From: Mesorhizobium_K sp040049215
Lineage (GTDB): Bacteria > Pseudomonadota > Alphaproteobacteria > Rhizobiales > Rhizobiaceae
Direction: 5' to 3'
Assembly: GCF_040049215.1 (NCBI RefSeq)
Contig: NZ_JBDZDN010000005.1
Location: forward strand, 62,001 to 126,000
Length of the DNA: 64,000 bases
The notes below the pieces were generated by a model. That model was not told the origin of the DNA. It worked only from the letters and a program-made list of their open reading frames with translations, and searched no databases. Below are positions 27,002-36,302 of the stretch, piece after piece. Positions within the stretch are counted from its first letter, which is position 1. Each line of letters starts with the position of its first letter. The position numbers and the translations under genes are program-made.

Positions 27002-28198
27002 ATGACTGCCGCGGTCCTGGTACTGAACGCGGGCTCGTCCAGCCTGAAGTTCGCCGTGTACGAACGGCGCGAGAGTCTTCCGCTCGTCCTCAAAGGCAGC
27101 GTGTCGTCCCTTCGCGCCAATCCACGCCTGAAACTGTCTACCGGGAACGCAGTGGAGGAAAAGAGTCTCGGCAGGGAATCGCTGGAGATCGGAGCCGCAG
27201 TCGAGGTCGTCGCGGCCGAAATCGGCGAATGCGGCTCCGGTCATCCCGTGGCGGCGGTCGGACACAGGATTGTTCACGGCGGGCGGGACTTCATCTCTCC
27301 CATGGTGCTTGACGAGCCGGTTGTCGAAAGGCTGCGCGAGTTGATCCCGCTGGCCCCGCACCATCAACCGGAGAATCTGCAAGTCGTCGACCTTGCAAGG
27401 AATCTGTTCCCCGAAGCCGTCCAGGTCGGCTGCTTCGACACCGCGTTCCACGCGGCGCGTCCGAAGATCGCCAAATCCTACGGCTTACCGCGCGCACTCA
27501 CCAATTCCGGGGTCCAGTCCTATGGCTTTCATGGGCTATCCTACGCCTACATCTCTTCCGAGCTTGGTAAGCTGTATGGGCCGGAGGCGGGAGGCCGGGT
27601 CATCGTGGCGCATCTCGGCAGCGGCGCAAGCCTCTGCGCGATGCTCGGCGGCAAGAGCGTTGCCACGACGATGGGGTTCTCCACCCTTGACGGGCTGGTG
27701 ATGAGCACGCGATGCGGATCGCTCGACCCTGGCATCGTCATTTACTTGCTTCAGAACCTGAAAATGCCAATTGAGGAGCTATCGGCGCTTCTTTACGACC
27801 GGTCAGGGCTGCTCGGCATATCTGGAATTTCGGGAGACATGGCGACATTGCTGGAAACGGAAAGTTCCTCTGCTGCCGAAGCCGTCGATCTCTTCGTCTA
27901 TCGCGCCGGGCGTGAAATCGGCTCTCTTGCAGCCGCCATAGGAGGCCTGGATACATTGGTTTTCACGGCTGGAATCGGCGAGAACTCCCCAGCAATACGC
28001 GAGCAAATCTGCGCGTCCGCTGGCTGGCTCGGCGTAAAAATCGATCCGGAAAGCAACAAGCAGAATCTGGCGCGCATTGGTTTCCCAGATTCGGCGGTCG
28101 ACGTGCTCGTGATCCCGACCGACGAAGAACGGGCCATAGCTGAACAGATACTTTCGATCAGCCGATCACGAACAGCTATTCTCGCTAACGACTGCTAG
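27002..28198 (+). CDS. ackA: Acetate kinase
   Basis: The 398-residue ASKHA-fold kinase converts acetyl phosphate plus ADP to acetate plus ATP. Signatures are VLNAGSSSLKF at the N-terminus, GHRIVHGG near 82, HHQPENLQ near 121, CFDTAFH near 143, SYGFHGLSY near 175, AHLGSGASLCA near 201 and FTAGIGENS near 320. It is the last gene of the phosphoketolase operon. A 280-base gap follows before the copper ATPase promoter. Confidence 0.95.
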   Translation: MTAAVLVLNAGSSSLKFAVYERRESLPLVLKGSVSSLRANPRLKLSTGNAVEEKSLGRESLEIGAAVEVVAAEIGECGSGHPVAAVGHRIVHGGRDFISPMVLDEPVVERLRELIPLAPHHQPENLQVVDLARNLFPEAVQVGCFDTAFHAARPKIAKSYGLPRALTNSGVQSYGFHGLSYAYISSELGKLYGPEAGGRVIVAHLGSGASLCAMLGGKSVATTMGFSTLDGLVMSTRCGSLDPGIVIYLLQNLKMPIEELSALLYDRSGLLGISGISGDMATLLETESSSAAEAVDLFVYRAGREIGSLAAAIGGLDTLVFTAGIGENSPAIREQICASAGWLGVKIDPESNKQNLARIGFPDSAVDVLVIPTDEERAIAEQILSISRSRTAILANDC

Positions 28199-28416
28199 GT
28201 TGTAAGGCCAGGCCGCCGCCTGGCGCCTGCGATTGACCGCACACCAATCGTCCAATTTTCTGGTTGTCGGCAGAGTGATCCAGGCCCAGCCGTCGAGCGA
28301 AAAGGGCATCTATCTCGACCTCAGTGTGCGCAAAGCTTGCAGCATCCCGCAGCAACCCTCGGGGACGTGCCGGCCATATCGCGGCAGAAGGTAGAGATCA
28401 TTTTGCAGAATATCAC

Positions 28417-28447
28417 TTGACCTTCCAGTAACTGGAAACCCTATGTG
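28417..28447 (+). promoter_or_regulatory. CueR/MerR-type copper promoter
   Basis: TTGACC at 28417-28422 and TATGTG at 28442-28447 are separated by 19 bases, the long spacer typical of MerR-family activated promoters. The spacer region contains the dyad ACCTTCCAGTAACTGGAAAC at 28420-28439, close to known CueR boxes. It drives the copA gene starting at 28478, and the regulator itself (31003) is downstream in the same operon. This gives copper-inducible expression with autoregulation. Confidence 0.85.
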
Positions 28448-28477
28448 GAAGGGGAGTTGCCCGTTTAGGAGTGCCCC

Positions 28478-30994
28478 ATGACCGACCATCACGATGACGC
28501 TGCCCGCACCGACGTATCACATGGCTCGTGCTGTTCCTCGCACGCGTCGGCCGCTACCTCGATCGTCGTCATCCGTGATCCGGTCTGCGGCATGACGGTC
28601 GATCCGGTCGCGGGAAAGCCTTCGGCGACCTTCGGCGGCGACAGCTATCATTTCTGTTCGGAAGGCTGCCGGACGAAATTCATGAAGGAGCCGGAGGCCT
28701 TTCTCAAGGCGACCGATCCGGTTTGCGGCATGACCGTCGAGCGCGCCACGGCGAAGCATTTCGCGCGCCACGAAGGCAAGGGTTTTTATTTCTGCTCGGC
28801 CGGCTGCAAGGGTAAGTTCGAGGCCGACCCCGGCAAATATCTGAGCGGCCGGCCGGAGCCTGAACCGATGCCGAAGGGCACGCAATATACCTGCCCGATG
28901 CATCCCGAAATCATCCGCGACAAGCCCGGCTCCTGCCCGATCTGTGGCATGGCGCTGGAGCCGATGGGCGTGCCGACAGGCGATGAGGGGCCCAATCCGG
29001 AGCTGATCGATTTCACCCGCCGTTTCTGGGTAAGCGCGATCCTGTCAATCCCTCTGCTTTTGATCACCATGGGACCGATGCTCGGTCTGCCTTTTCGCGA
29101 CTGGCTGGGCGAATGGCCCGCGGCCTGGATCGAGTTCGCACTGGCGACTCCGGTGGTGCTCTGGGCCGCGGTGCCGTTCTTCCACCGCGGCTGGGACTCG
29201 ATCGTCAACCGCAGTCCGAACATGTGGACGCTGATTTCGATCGGCGTCGGCACGGCCTATCTTTACAGTGTGGTTGCGACGTTGTTCCCGAATCTCTTTC
29301 CACACCAGTTCCGCGGCCATGGCGGCGCCGTGCCGGTCTATTTCGAGGCGGCCGCGGTCATCGTCGCGCTCGTCTTCCTCGGCCAGGTGCTTGAACTGAA
29401 GGCAAGGGAGCGCACCGGCTCCGCCATCCGCGCGCTGCTCGACCTGGCGCCGAAGACGGCGCGGCGGATTGCGGCGGACGGTTCTGAGACGGACGTGCCG
29501 CTCGACGAGGTGCAGGTCGGCGAGCGGCTGCGCGTGCGGCCCGGCGACAGTGTGCCGGTCGACGGCACCGTGCTCGAAGGCCGCTCCTCGGTCGACGAAT
29601 CGATGCTGAGCGGCGAACCTGTTCCGGTCGAGAAGACCGCTGGCGACCCAGTCACCGGCGGCACGCTCAACAAGAACGGAACGCTCGTCATCCGCGCCGA
29701 GAAGGTCGGCGCCGATACGATGCTGTCGCGCATCGTCGAAATGGTCGCCAAGGCGCAGCGCTCGCGCGCGCCCATCCAGGGGCTTGCCGACCGTGTCTCC
29801 TTCTACTTCGTGCCCACTGTCGTTCTCGTGGCGATCATCGCCTTCATCGTCTGGGCCATTTATGGGCCGCAGCCGAGCATGGTCTTCGCCATCGTTTCAG
29901 CTGTCTCGGTGCTGATCATCGCTTGTCCCTGCGCGCTTGGCCTGGCGACGCCGATGTCGATCATGACCGCCACGGGGCGCGGCGCGCAGGCCGGCGTGCT
30001 GATCAAGGAGGCGGAAGCGCTGGAACGCTTCTCCAAGGTCGATACGCTGATCGTCGACAAGACCGGCACGCTCACCGAGGGCAAGCCGGAGCTGACGGAT
30101 GTCGTCGGGCTAGACGACTTTGCCGAAGCCGAACTGCTCGGACTTGCCGCCAGCCTGGAAAAGGGTTCGGAGCATCCGCTGGCCGAGGCGATCGTCGATG
30201 GCGCGCGGGAGCGCGGCGCAGAAATCGGTGACGCCGGCGACTTCGAGGCCGTCACCGGCAAGGGAGTCCAAGGGACCGTCAAGGGTCGCGCTGTCGCGCT
30301 CGGCAACGCGCTGCTTATGGACGATCTGGGCATCGGCCTGGAGGCGGCGAACGAGCATGCCGATGCGCTGCGATCCGATGGCAAGACGGTGATGTTCGTC
30401 GTTGTCGATGGCAAGCTCGCCGGCTTGGTCGCCGTCGCCGATCCGATCAAGGCGACGACGGTCGAAGCGATCCGCGCGCTGCATGAAAGCGGGCTCAGGA
30501 TCATCATGGCGACGGGCGACAATGAGCGCACCGCGAAAGCGGTCGCGGCGAAGCTCGGTATCGACGAGGTGCGCGCCGACATGCTGCCGGAGAGCAAGAA
30601 GGCGCTGATCGACGAACTGCATGCGAAGGGCGCAGGCGTCGCGATGGCCGGCGACGGCGTCAACGACGCGCCTGCCTTGGCGGCGGCCGATGTCGGCATC
30701 GCCATGGGCACCGGCGCCGACGTGGCGGTGGAGAGCGCCGGCATCACGCTGGTCAAGGGCGACCTCAACGGCATCGTCCGAGCGCGGCGGCTGTCGCAGG
30801 CGACGATCCGCAACATCAAGCAGAACCTGTTCTTCGCCTTCGTCTACAACGTGCTCGGCGTGCCAGTGGCGGCGGGTATCCTCTACCCGGTCTTCGGCAC
30901 GCTGCTGTCGCCGATGATTGCGGCAGCAGCGATGAGCCTTTCGTCAGTTTCCGTGATCGGCAACGCGCTACGACTTCGTTCTTTGAAACTTTGA
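28478..30994 (+). CDS. copA: Copper-translocating P1B-1 ATPase with two YHS domains
   Basis: The 838-residue Cu(I) exporter replaces the usual HMA domains with two N-terminal YHS/TRASH modules (DPVCGMTVDPVAGKPSA, YHFCSEGC; then DPVCGMTVERATAKHF, FYFCSAGC) and a heavy-metal-binding segment (YTCPMHPEIIRDKPGSCPIC near 138). The pump core is standard: eight spans, MLSGEPVPVEK, IACPCALGLATP, DKTGTLTEGKPEL, SEHPLAEAI, GDGVNDAPAL, and copper-type late helices (YNVLGVPVAAG, MSLSSVSVIGNALRL). The promoter at 28417 fits CueR control. A possible cueR start (TTG 30991) overlaps its end; the preferred ATG is nine bases past the stop. Confidence 0.95.
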   Translation: MTDHHDDAARTDVSHGSCCSSHASAATSIVVIRDPVCGMTVDPVAGKPSATFGGDSYHFCSEGCRTKFMKEPEAFLKATDPVCGMTVERATAKHFARHEGKGFYFCSAGCKGKFEADPGKYLSGRPEPEPMPKGTQYTCPMHPEIIRDKPGSCPICGMALEPMGVPTGDEGPNPELIDFTRRFWVSAILSIPLLLITMGPMLGLPFRDWLGEWPAAWIEFALATPVVLWAAVPFFHRGWDSIVNRSPNMWTLISIGVGTAYLYSVVATLFPNLFPHQFRGHGGAVPVYFEAAAVIVALVFLGQVLELKARERTGSAIRALLDLAPKTARRIAADGSETDVPLDEVQVGERLRVRPGDSVPVDGTVLEGRSSVDESMLSGEPVPVEKTAGDPVTGGTLNKNGTLVIRAEKVGADTMLSRIVEMVAKAQRSRAPIQGLADRVSFYFVPTVVLVAIIAFIVWAIYGPQPSMVFAIVSAVSVLIIACPCALGLATPMSIMTATGRGAQAGVLIKEAEALERFSKVDTLIVDKTGTLTEGKPELTDVVGLDDFAEAELLGLAASLEKGSEHPLAEAIVDGARERGAEIGDAGDFEAVTGKGVQGTVKGRAVALGNALLMDDLGIGLEAANEHADALRSDGKTVMFVVVDGKLAGLVAVADPIKATTVEAIRALHESGLRIIMATGDNERTAKAVAAKLGIDEVRADMLPESKKALIDELHAKGAGVAMAGDGVNDAPALAAADVGIAMGTGADVAVESAGITLVKGDLNGIVRARRLSQATIRNIKQNLFFAFVYNVLGVPVAAGILYPVFGTLLSPMIAAAAMSLSSVSVIGNALRLRSLKL

Positions 30995-31002
30995 GGTTTG
31001 AG

Positions 31003-31401
31003 ATGAACATTGGAACCGCTGCGGAAAGATCGGGCCTGCCACCCAAGACCATTCGCTATTACGAGGACATCGGGCTGTTGACCCCCGACCGCTCGGAAAA
31101 CGGCTACCGGGATTATTCGACGGCCGACGTCCACCGGCTGCGGTTCCTGCAGCGCTCGCGCAGCCTCGGCTTCTCGGTCGAGGAATGCCGGCAGCTCCTC
31201 TCGCTCTACGGCGACAAGGAGCGCGAGAGCGCGGATGTGAAGGCTATAGCGAAAGCCAAGCTCGCCGAAATCGACCGGAAACTTGCGGAACTCGCCGGAC
31301 TGCGGGACATGCTTCGGCATCTGGCCGACCATTGCAACGGCGATGACCGACCTGATTGCCCGATCATCGACGGCCTTGCGGGAAGCGGCACGGTTCAGTG
31401 A
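31003..31401 (+). CDS. cueR: CueR-type MerR regulator
   Basis: The 132-residue MerR activator has an N-terminal winged helix (MNIGTAAERSGLPPKTIRYY), a dimerisation coiled coil and the Cu(I) loop with two cysteines seven residues apart (HCNGDDRPDCPII). A Ser in RESADVKA corresponds to the position that in CueR selects monovalent ions. These support Cu(I)/Ag(I)/Au(I) sensing. ATG 31003 is preferred over TTG 30991. It should activate the 28417 promoter. Its end overlaps the next gene's GTG start. Confidence 0.93.
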   Translation: MNIGTAAERSGLPPKTIRYYEDIGLLTPDRSENGYRDYSTADVHRLRFLQRSRSLGFSVEECRQLLSLYGDKERESADVKAIAKAKLAEIDRKLAELAGLRDMLRHLADHCNGDDRPDCPIIDGLAGSGTVQ

Positions 31402-31958
31402 GGCGCGTCCCCGTCATCGCAGCAGTTCTTGTCATCGCCGGACTCGCGGCCGGGACGGCGCTCCCGGAGACAGCCGTCGCGCCTGTAGTGGCCGAGCGCC
31501 AGGCGTCGATGAAGGCGATGGCGAACGCCGCCAAGACGATTTCCGGGATTTTTGACGGCAAGTTGGCCTATGACGCCGCGGTCTTCAAGGAGGCGGCCGA
31601 AACCATTCGCCGCCGGTCCGGAAGCGCCATGGTCGTCGCATTTCCAGCGCACTCGCTTGGCGAACCCTCGGCCGCTAAGGCGGATATCGGTCAGTCGCGC
31701 GAAGAATTCGCCGCGCTTTCTCGCCATCTCGAAAGCCTGGCGGCGGCGCTGTCAGAGGCGGCCGACGACGCACCCGGAGGCATTTCGGAAGCCATGCGGA
31801 TGAAGCCTGGAATGACGATGGGCAGCAGCCTTCTCGGAAAGCGGGCTGGCGGCGTGGCCGAGGACGATCCTTCGAAGATGCCAGCCGAACATCTGTTCCA
31901 CCTGATGCTGCAAGACTGCACGAACTGCCACACCAAGTTCAGGGAGAAGCGGCAGTAG
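31398..31958 (+). CDS. Cytochrome c'-like exported protein
   Basis: The 186-residue protein starts with a signal peptide (VRRVPVIAAVLVIAGLAAG), then helices typical of four-helix c' cytochromes (ERQASMKAMANAAKTISG; FKEAAETIRRRSGSAM). A C-terminal heme motif CTNCH with FREKRQ ends the protein. The start GTG overlaps the cueR stop (GTGA). In copper clusters such cytochromes may take electrons or respond to nitrosative stress, but the role here is not known. Confidence 0.8.
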   Translation: MRRVPVIAAVLVIAGLAAGTALPETAVAPVVAERQASMKAMANAAKTISGIFDGKLAYDAAVFKEAAETIRRRSGSAMVVAFPAHSLGEPSAAKADIGQSREEFAALSRHLESLAAALSEAADDAPGGISEAMRMKPGMTMGSSLLGKRAGGVAEDDPSKMPAEHLFHLMLQDCTNCHTKFREKRQ

Positions 31959-32160
31959 GGAGGGAATCGGCCTCATTCAACGCTGGACTAGGTGAGTTGG
32001 ACAGCGAACCGACTGGACAGCAATGTTCGTACCGCCGGCTCATACACTCCCATATCGGGCATCACACGACCAACGACAACGTCGAGGAGAAGGGCCGAGG
32101 CGGACTGATGGTCCAAATCAATGTTCAATCCTGAAGCCCGCTCGGCAAGGCGAAACATAG

Positions 32161-32598
32161 ATGGACCTCTTTGCTGCTTACGGCGGTCTGTTTGCTGCGG
32201 CCTTCGCCGCGGCGACCATCCTTCCGGCGCAGTCGGAGGCCGCCCTTGCAGGGCTCCTAGCGACGGGTTCCTTCTCGCCGGCAATGCTGGTTCTTGTCGC
32301 CAGCATAGGAAACATCCTTGGTTCGATGGTGAACTGGGCTCTTGGTCGAGGGGTCGAACGCTTTCGCGACAGGTCTTGGTTTCCTGCCCGTCCCACGGCG
32401 CTCGACCGCGCCGCGGGTTGGTATCGCCGCTATGGACGATGGTCCCTCCTGTTGAGCTGGGCCCCGATCATCGGCGATCCGCTGACCGTGGTCGCGGGGA
32501 TGTTGCGCGAGCCTCTATGGAGCTTCGTCGCGATTGTTGCCGTCGCGAAGGTTGCGCGCTACCTGGCTGTCGCCGGAGCGGTTCTGAACCTGATGTAA
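32161..32598 (+). CDS. YqaA-like small DedA/VTT-type membrane protein
   Basis: The 145-residue protein has about four spans and the YqaA pattern: FAAATILPAQSEAALAGLL near 15-33, a GNILGSMVNWALGRGVERF turn near 50-68, and RYGRWSLLLSWAPIIGDPLT near 88-107. The VTT/DedA superfamily includes lipid scramblase or transport proteins. It lies alone, 200 bases after the cytochrome gene. Nothing recognisable was found in that spacer. Confidence 0.8.
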   Translation: MDLFAAYGGLFAAAFAAATILPAQSEAALAGLLATGSFSPAMLVLVASIGNILGSMVNWALGRGVERFRDRSWFPARPTALDRAAGWYRRYGRWSLLLSWAPIIGDPLTVVAGMLREPLWSFVAIVAVAKVARYLAVAGAVLNLM

Positions 32599-32707
32599 GT
32601 GACGATTCAGCGATAAACGCGCAGCTCCGTTCACTTTTGGTTGCACTGCAACAAACTCACCGCGATCCGCCTTGACAAATCAAGCGAACAATTGTCCCAA
32701 GGGCACG

Positions 32708-33118
32708 ATGAGGAAGCTTGGTCGAATCTCGATTTTGGGAAACATACCGCTCCGAGCAGTGCTGGCGATCGTGTTCCTGGTCATGTCGGCTCTTCAGCCC
32801 GGTTTGTTTGCCACGGCCAGTGCCTCGGGTTTCCACAGCGACGCGGGGATGGATCTCCCTGCCGAAGACCACTCCCACGAGATGGGTGGTCACGACCACG
32901 GCGCCGCTGCCGACGACGTGGATATGTCAGGGCACGATCACGGTACCAATTCCAGCGAGAAAAGCTGCGAAGTCCATTGCGCGCCGGCCAATGCCGTGCC
33001 GGTCGATTGTCCCGACCTAGAGCGCGTTGTCTCGCGCTGCTTTGCGGCCGTCGTTGCCGAAGTTTCGGCAGGCGGCGAGTACACCGCCCATATAAGACCT
33101 CCCAGACCCCTGAGCTGA
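32708..33118 (+). CDS. Exported His/Cys-rich protein of the copper island
   Basis: The 136-residue protein has a signal-like segment (AVLAIVFLVMSALQPGLFA), a His/Asp/Met-rich middle (DHSHEMGGHDHGAAA, MSGHDHG) and a Cys set (SCEVHCAPANAVPVDCPD, SRCF). The C-terminus reads HIRPPRPLS, the PP ending shared with 7014, 37715 and 44298. Metal binding in the periplasm is likely; the family resembles CopL/DUF2946-like proteins. The upstream TTG at 32672 could extend it by 12 residues; the ATG gives the better signal peptide. Confidence 0.6.
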   Translation: MRKLGRISILGNIPLRAVLAIVFLVMSALQPGLFATASASGFHSDAGMDLPAEDHSHEMGGHDHGAAADDVDMSGHDHGTNSSEKSCEVHCAPANAVPVDCPDLERVVSRCFAAVVAEVSAGGEYTAHIRPPRPLS

Positions 33119-33201
33119 CGCGCCTCTCTGGGGCGTTCGCGCGCAGCGTCCGGAATCCGTTCCGGCGCGGCCAAACGCATACGTCAAGCTTCAGGTCCAC
33201 A

Positions 33202-33435
33202 ATGAAAATCGCAAATCTCGCGGTCCTCGCATCGCTGTTCGTTGCCGGATGCGCGGCAACCACGCCGCCGGACATCCTTCCGGCCTTCAATGCGGCCGAT
33301 CCGGTGATGGGCATCCGCGATACGCACTATCACTCGGTCATCGTCGACTATCACCACCGGGAGCCCGTCGATCCGCAGAATTGGCGGCGTCTCAATGAGG
33401 AGCGCTCCCCTTCGAAGCCGGGAGCCGGATCATGA
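33202..33435 (+). CDS. Small lipoprotein
   Basis: The 77-residue protein has a lipoprotein signal (MKIANLAVLASLFVAGCA; lipobox VAGC, acylated Cys17) and a short mature part with His residues (DTHYHSVIVDYHHREP). Its stop overlaps the TolC gene's start by four bases, so it is coupled to the outer-membrane channel. Possibly a periplasmic metal-binding accessory; no family was recognised. Confidence 0.7.
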   Translation: MKIANLAVLASLFVAGCAATTPPDILPAFNAADPVMGIRDTHYHSVIVDYHHREPVDPQNWRRLNEERSPSKPGAGS

Positions 33436-34889
33436 AGCGCCGGTTCCTGACCATGGCTGGGGTCGTAGCCATCCCGCTGATCGCTGCCGGATGCGCGACC
33501 AACGGGGCCCTTGAGGGTATTTCCGACCCGATGGCCGGCTTCACGACAGTCGAGGCCCGCGCCGAATCCGTAACCGGCAAGAAAACGGTGTGGGTGCAGT
33601 CCAGCGAGGAGGCGAGGGGGGTCTCAGAGCGCGTGAAAAGTCTCGTCCAGGGGAAGACGATCGGTCCGGACCTTGCGGTGCAGGTCGCTCTGCTCAACAA
33701 CAAGGGCCTGCAGGCCGCGTATGCCGAGATCGGCCTGTCGGCGGCCGATGTCTGGCAAGAAGGGATGCTCGTCAATCCTACGATCTCGGTCGGCATGATT
33801 GGTGTCGATCCAGTGAAAACGATCGAAGGGGCGGTGGTCAGCAACATCCTTGCGCTGGCGACCCGTGAACGGCGCGTCGCTGTTGCGGATGCGCGCTTCC
33901 GTCAGGCCCAACTCCGCGCTGCCGAAGAAACGCTACGACTCGCCGCCGATACGCGGCGGGCCTGGATCAATGCGGTATCGGCCTGGGAAAGCGTTTCCTA
34001 TTTGAATCAGGCGCAAGCCGCCGCGGATGCTGCTTCGGAACTCGCTCAAAAACTTGGCGAGACAGGCGCTTTCACAAAGACCGGCCAGGCCCGCGAACAT
34101 GTTTTCTACGCCGAGATCGTCGGCCAGGCGGCGGAGGCGCGTCTTGCGGCCCGGACCGCCAAGGAAGAGCTCACCCGCCTCATGGGTCTTTGGGGGCCAG
34201 ACGTTGATTATTCGGTCCCGAACGCACTCCCAGGGTTGCCGAAAGGTGCCAAGGCCAGGCGCGCCATCGAGGCCGAGGCGCTTAGAAACCGCGTCGACCT
34301 TGAGATCGCAAAGCTTGAGCTGGAGGCGCTGGCGAAATCCTACGGTCTGACCGAGGCGACCCGCTACGTCACCGACCTCGAGCTGCTCACCGGCGTGGAG
34401 GTGGAACGCGAGGAATCGGAGGAAGGCGGAACCGAGACGAGCACTTCACCCATCCTGGAAGTCGAGTTCGTCATCCCGATCTTTGACACCGGGAAGGCGC
34501 GGATGCGCAAGGCCGAGCTTGCCTACATGCAGGCTGCAAACCGGATGGCGGAAAAGGCGGTCAACATCCGATCCGAGGCGAGGTCTGCCTATGACGCTTA
34601 CCGTTCGACCTACGACATCGCTCGGCACTATCGGAACAGTGTCGTGCCGCTGCGAACAAAGATCGAGGCGGAGTCGGTCCTCACCTACAACGGCATGATC
34701 ACCAACACGTTCGAGCTACTCGCGGACACCCGCGCGAAAATCAGCGCGATCATGCTTTCCCTCAATGCCAAGCGCAATTTCTGGCTGGCCGACGTCAACC
34801 TCGGAACCGCCATTCATGGCGGTGGCGGGAGCTCGCCCGCAGGCGGCGAAGTACCTGCCGCAGCCGAAGCAGGCGCCGAAGGCCACTAA
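33432..34889 (+). CDS. TolC-family outer-membrane efflux lipoprotein
   Basis: The 485-residue protein has a lipoprotein-like signal (lipobox AAGC near residue 20), two outer membrane efflux protein repeats, and long amphipathic helices, for example RAAEETLRLAADTRRAWINA and EEAAT-like coils. Typical motifs near the second repeat are FVIPIFDTGKARMRKAEL and RSEARSAYDAYRSTYD. It should serve as exit channel for the CusBA pump downstream. The mature C-terminus is Gly/Ala/Glu rich. Confidence 0.88.
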   Translation: MKRRFLTMAGVVAIPLIAAGCATNGALEGISDPMAGFTTVEARAESVTGKKTVWVQSSEEARGVSERVKSLVQGKTIGPDLAVQVALLNNKGLQAAYAEIGLSAADVWQEGMLVNPTISVGMIGVDPVKTIEGAVVSNILALATRERRVAVADARFRQAQLRAAEETLRLAADTRRAWINAVSAWESVSYLNQAQAAADAASELAQKLGETGAFTKTGQAREHVFYAEIVGQAAEARLAARTAKEELTRLMGLWGPDVDYSVPNALPGLPKGAKARRAIEAEALRNRVDLEIAKLELEALAKSYGLTEATRYVTDLELLTGVEVEREESEEGGTETSTSPILEVEFVIPIFDTGKARMRKAELAYMQAANRMAEKAVNIRSEARSAYDAYRSTYDIARHYRNSVVPLRTKIEAESVLTYNGMITNTFELLADTRAKISAIMLSLNAKRNFWLADVNLGTAIHGGGGSSPAGGEVPAAAEAGAEGH

Positions 34890-34906
34890 ACTCTAAGGAG
34901 AAGAAA

Positions 34907-36268
34907 ATGCTTTCAAGACGTCAGTTGCTAGGCGCGGGAGCCCTGCTCGCCGGCGCCACGGCATGGACCAAAACCTCGGCGATGGGCTTGCCGGATGCGG
35001 CCGTCATGGAGTCACCGGATATGCAGCCGCCGATCTTCCCGACGAGCGGGCCTGACTACCAGCCGGTGGTCACTCTCAATGGTTGGACCCTTCCGCATCG
35101 CATGAACAGCGGCGTGAAGGAATTCCACCTCGTCGCCGAGCCCGTCGAGCGGGAACTGGCACCGGGCTCGACCGCGTATCTGTGGGGCTACAACGGTCAG
35201 TCCCCCGGTCCGACGATCGAGGCAGTCGAAGGCGACCGTGTCCGCATCTTCGTGACCAACAAGCTTCCCGAGCACACCACCATCCACTGGCACGGCATGA
35301 TCCTGCCAAACGGCATGGATGGTGTGACCGGCCTTACACAGCCCGGAATCCCGCCCGGCAAGACATTCGTCTACGAGTTCGACCTCGTGAAGAGCGGTAC
35401 CTTCATGTACCACCCGCACGCCGACGAGATGGTCCAGATGGCCATGGGCATGATGGGTTTCTTCGTCATTCATCCGAAGGACCCGAAGTTCATGCGGGTG
35501 GACCGCGATTTCGTGTTCCTGCTGAATGCTTTCGACATCGAGCCGGGGTCGTACGTCCCGCGCATCATGGAGATGACGGACTTCAATCTTTGGGCCTGGA
35601 ACAGCCGCATCTTTCCGGGGATCAGCCATCTTCCAGTGGCGAAGAACGACCGCGTCAGGGTCCGGGTGGGCAACCTGACGATGACCAACCATCCGATCCA
35701 CATGCATGGTTACGACTTCGAGGTGACCTGCACCGACGGCGGCTGGGTCCGCCCGGAGGCGCGGTGGCCGGAGGTATCGATCGACATCCCCGTCGGCGCC
35801 ATGCGGGCGTACGAGTTCGACGCCAAATACGAAGGTGACTGGGCGATCCATTGCCACAAGTCGCATCACACCATGAACGCCATGGGTCACGACGTGCCCA
35901 CGTTCATCGGCGTCGACAACTCGAAGGTCACCGACAAGATCCGCCGGGTCCAGCCCGAATATATGGCGATGGGTGACCGCGGCATGGCCGACATGGGCGA
36001 GATGGAGATGCCGCTTCCTGACAACACGGTCCCGATGATGACCGGCTGGGGGCAGTTCGGCGCTATCGAAATGGGCGGGATGTTCTCGGTCGTGAAGGTG
36101 CGCGAAGGCCTGTCCGCGAACGACTACGCCGATCCTGGTTGGTACCAGCACCCGGAAGGAACCGTGGCCTACGAGTGGACCGGGGATGTTCCCGCTCCAG
36201 CGAAATCAGGCGACGCAAAAACGATGGCTCCGCAAAGAGAGCACGGCGGCCACGGAAAACAGGGATGA
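34907..36268 (+). CDS. Multicopper oxidase, second copy
   Basis: The 453-residue protein has a Tat-like signal (SRRQLLGAGALLAGATAW) and three sets of copper ligands. These are HWHG near 127 (TIHWHGMILPNG), HPHADEM near 168, HPIHMHGYDFEV near 265 and IHCHKSHHTMNAMGHD near 318. The long Met-rich C-terminus (MGDRGMADMGEMEMPLP) suggests interaction with Cu(I). It is of the two-motif, short type often seen with CusF and cupredoxin. It is distinct from the oxidase at 9538. Confidence 0.9.
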   Translation: MLSRRQLLGAGALLAGATAWTKTSAMGLPDAAVMESPDMQPPIFPTSGPDYQPVVTLNGWTLPHRMNSGVKEFHLVAEPVERELAPGSTAYLWGYNGQSPGPTIEAVEGDRVRIFVTNKLPEHTTIHWHGMILPNGMDGVTGLTQPGIPPGKTFVYEFDLVKSGTFMYHPHADEMVQMAMGMMGFFVIHPKDPKFMRVDRDFVFLLNAFDIEPGSYVPRIMEMTDFNLWAWNSRIFPGISHLPVAKNDRVRVRVGNLTMTNHPIHMHGYDFEVTCTDGGWVRPEARWPEVSIDIPVGAMRAYEFDAKYEGDWAIHCHKSHHTMNAMGHDVPTFIGVDNSKVTDKIRRVQPEYMAMGDRGMADMGEMEMPLPDNTVPMMTGWGQFGAIEMGGMFSVVKVREGLSANDYADPGWYQHPEGTVAYEWTGDVPAPAKSGDAKTMAPQREHGGHGKQG

Positions 36269-36302
36269 GAAACCGAAACCCCCAACCTCAACAAAAGAGA
36301 GA

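Noticed and set aside
31988..32284. 98-residue minus-strand frame opposite the start of the YqaA-like gene
   Set aside because: Its first half is antisense to the clearly coding YqaA gene. The remaining half has no recognisable motif.
32672..32683. TTGACAAATCAA as an FNR/FixK box before the 32708 gene
   Set aside because: The arms are separated by four bases, not the six needed for the TTGA-N6-TCAA spacing. Only a small hairpin-like dyad.
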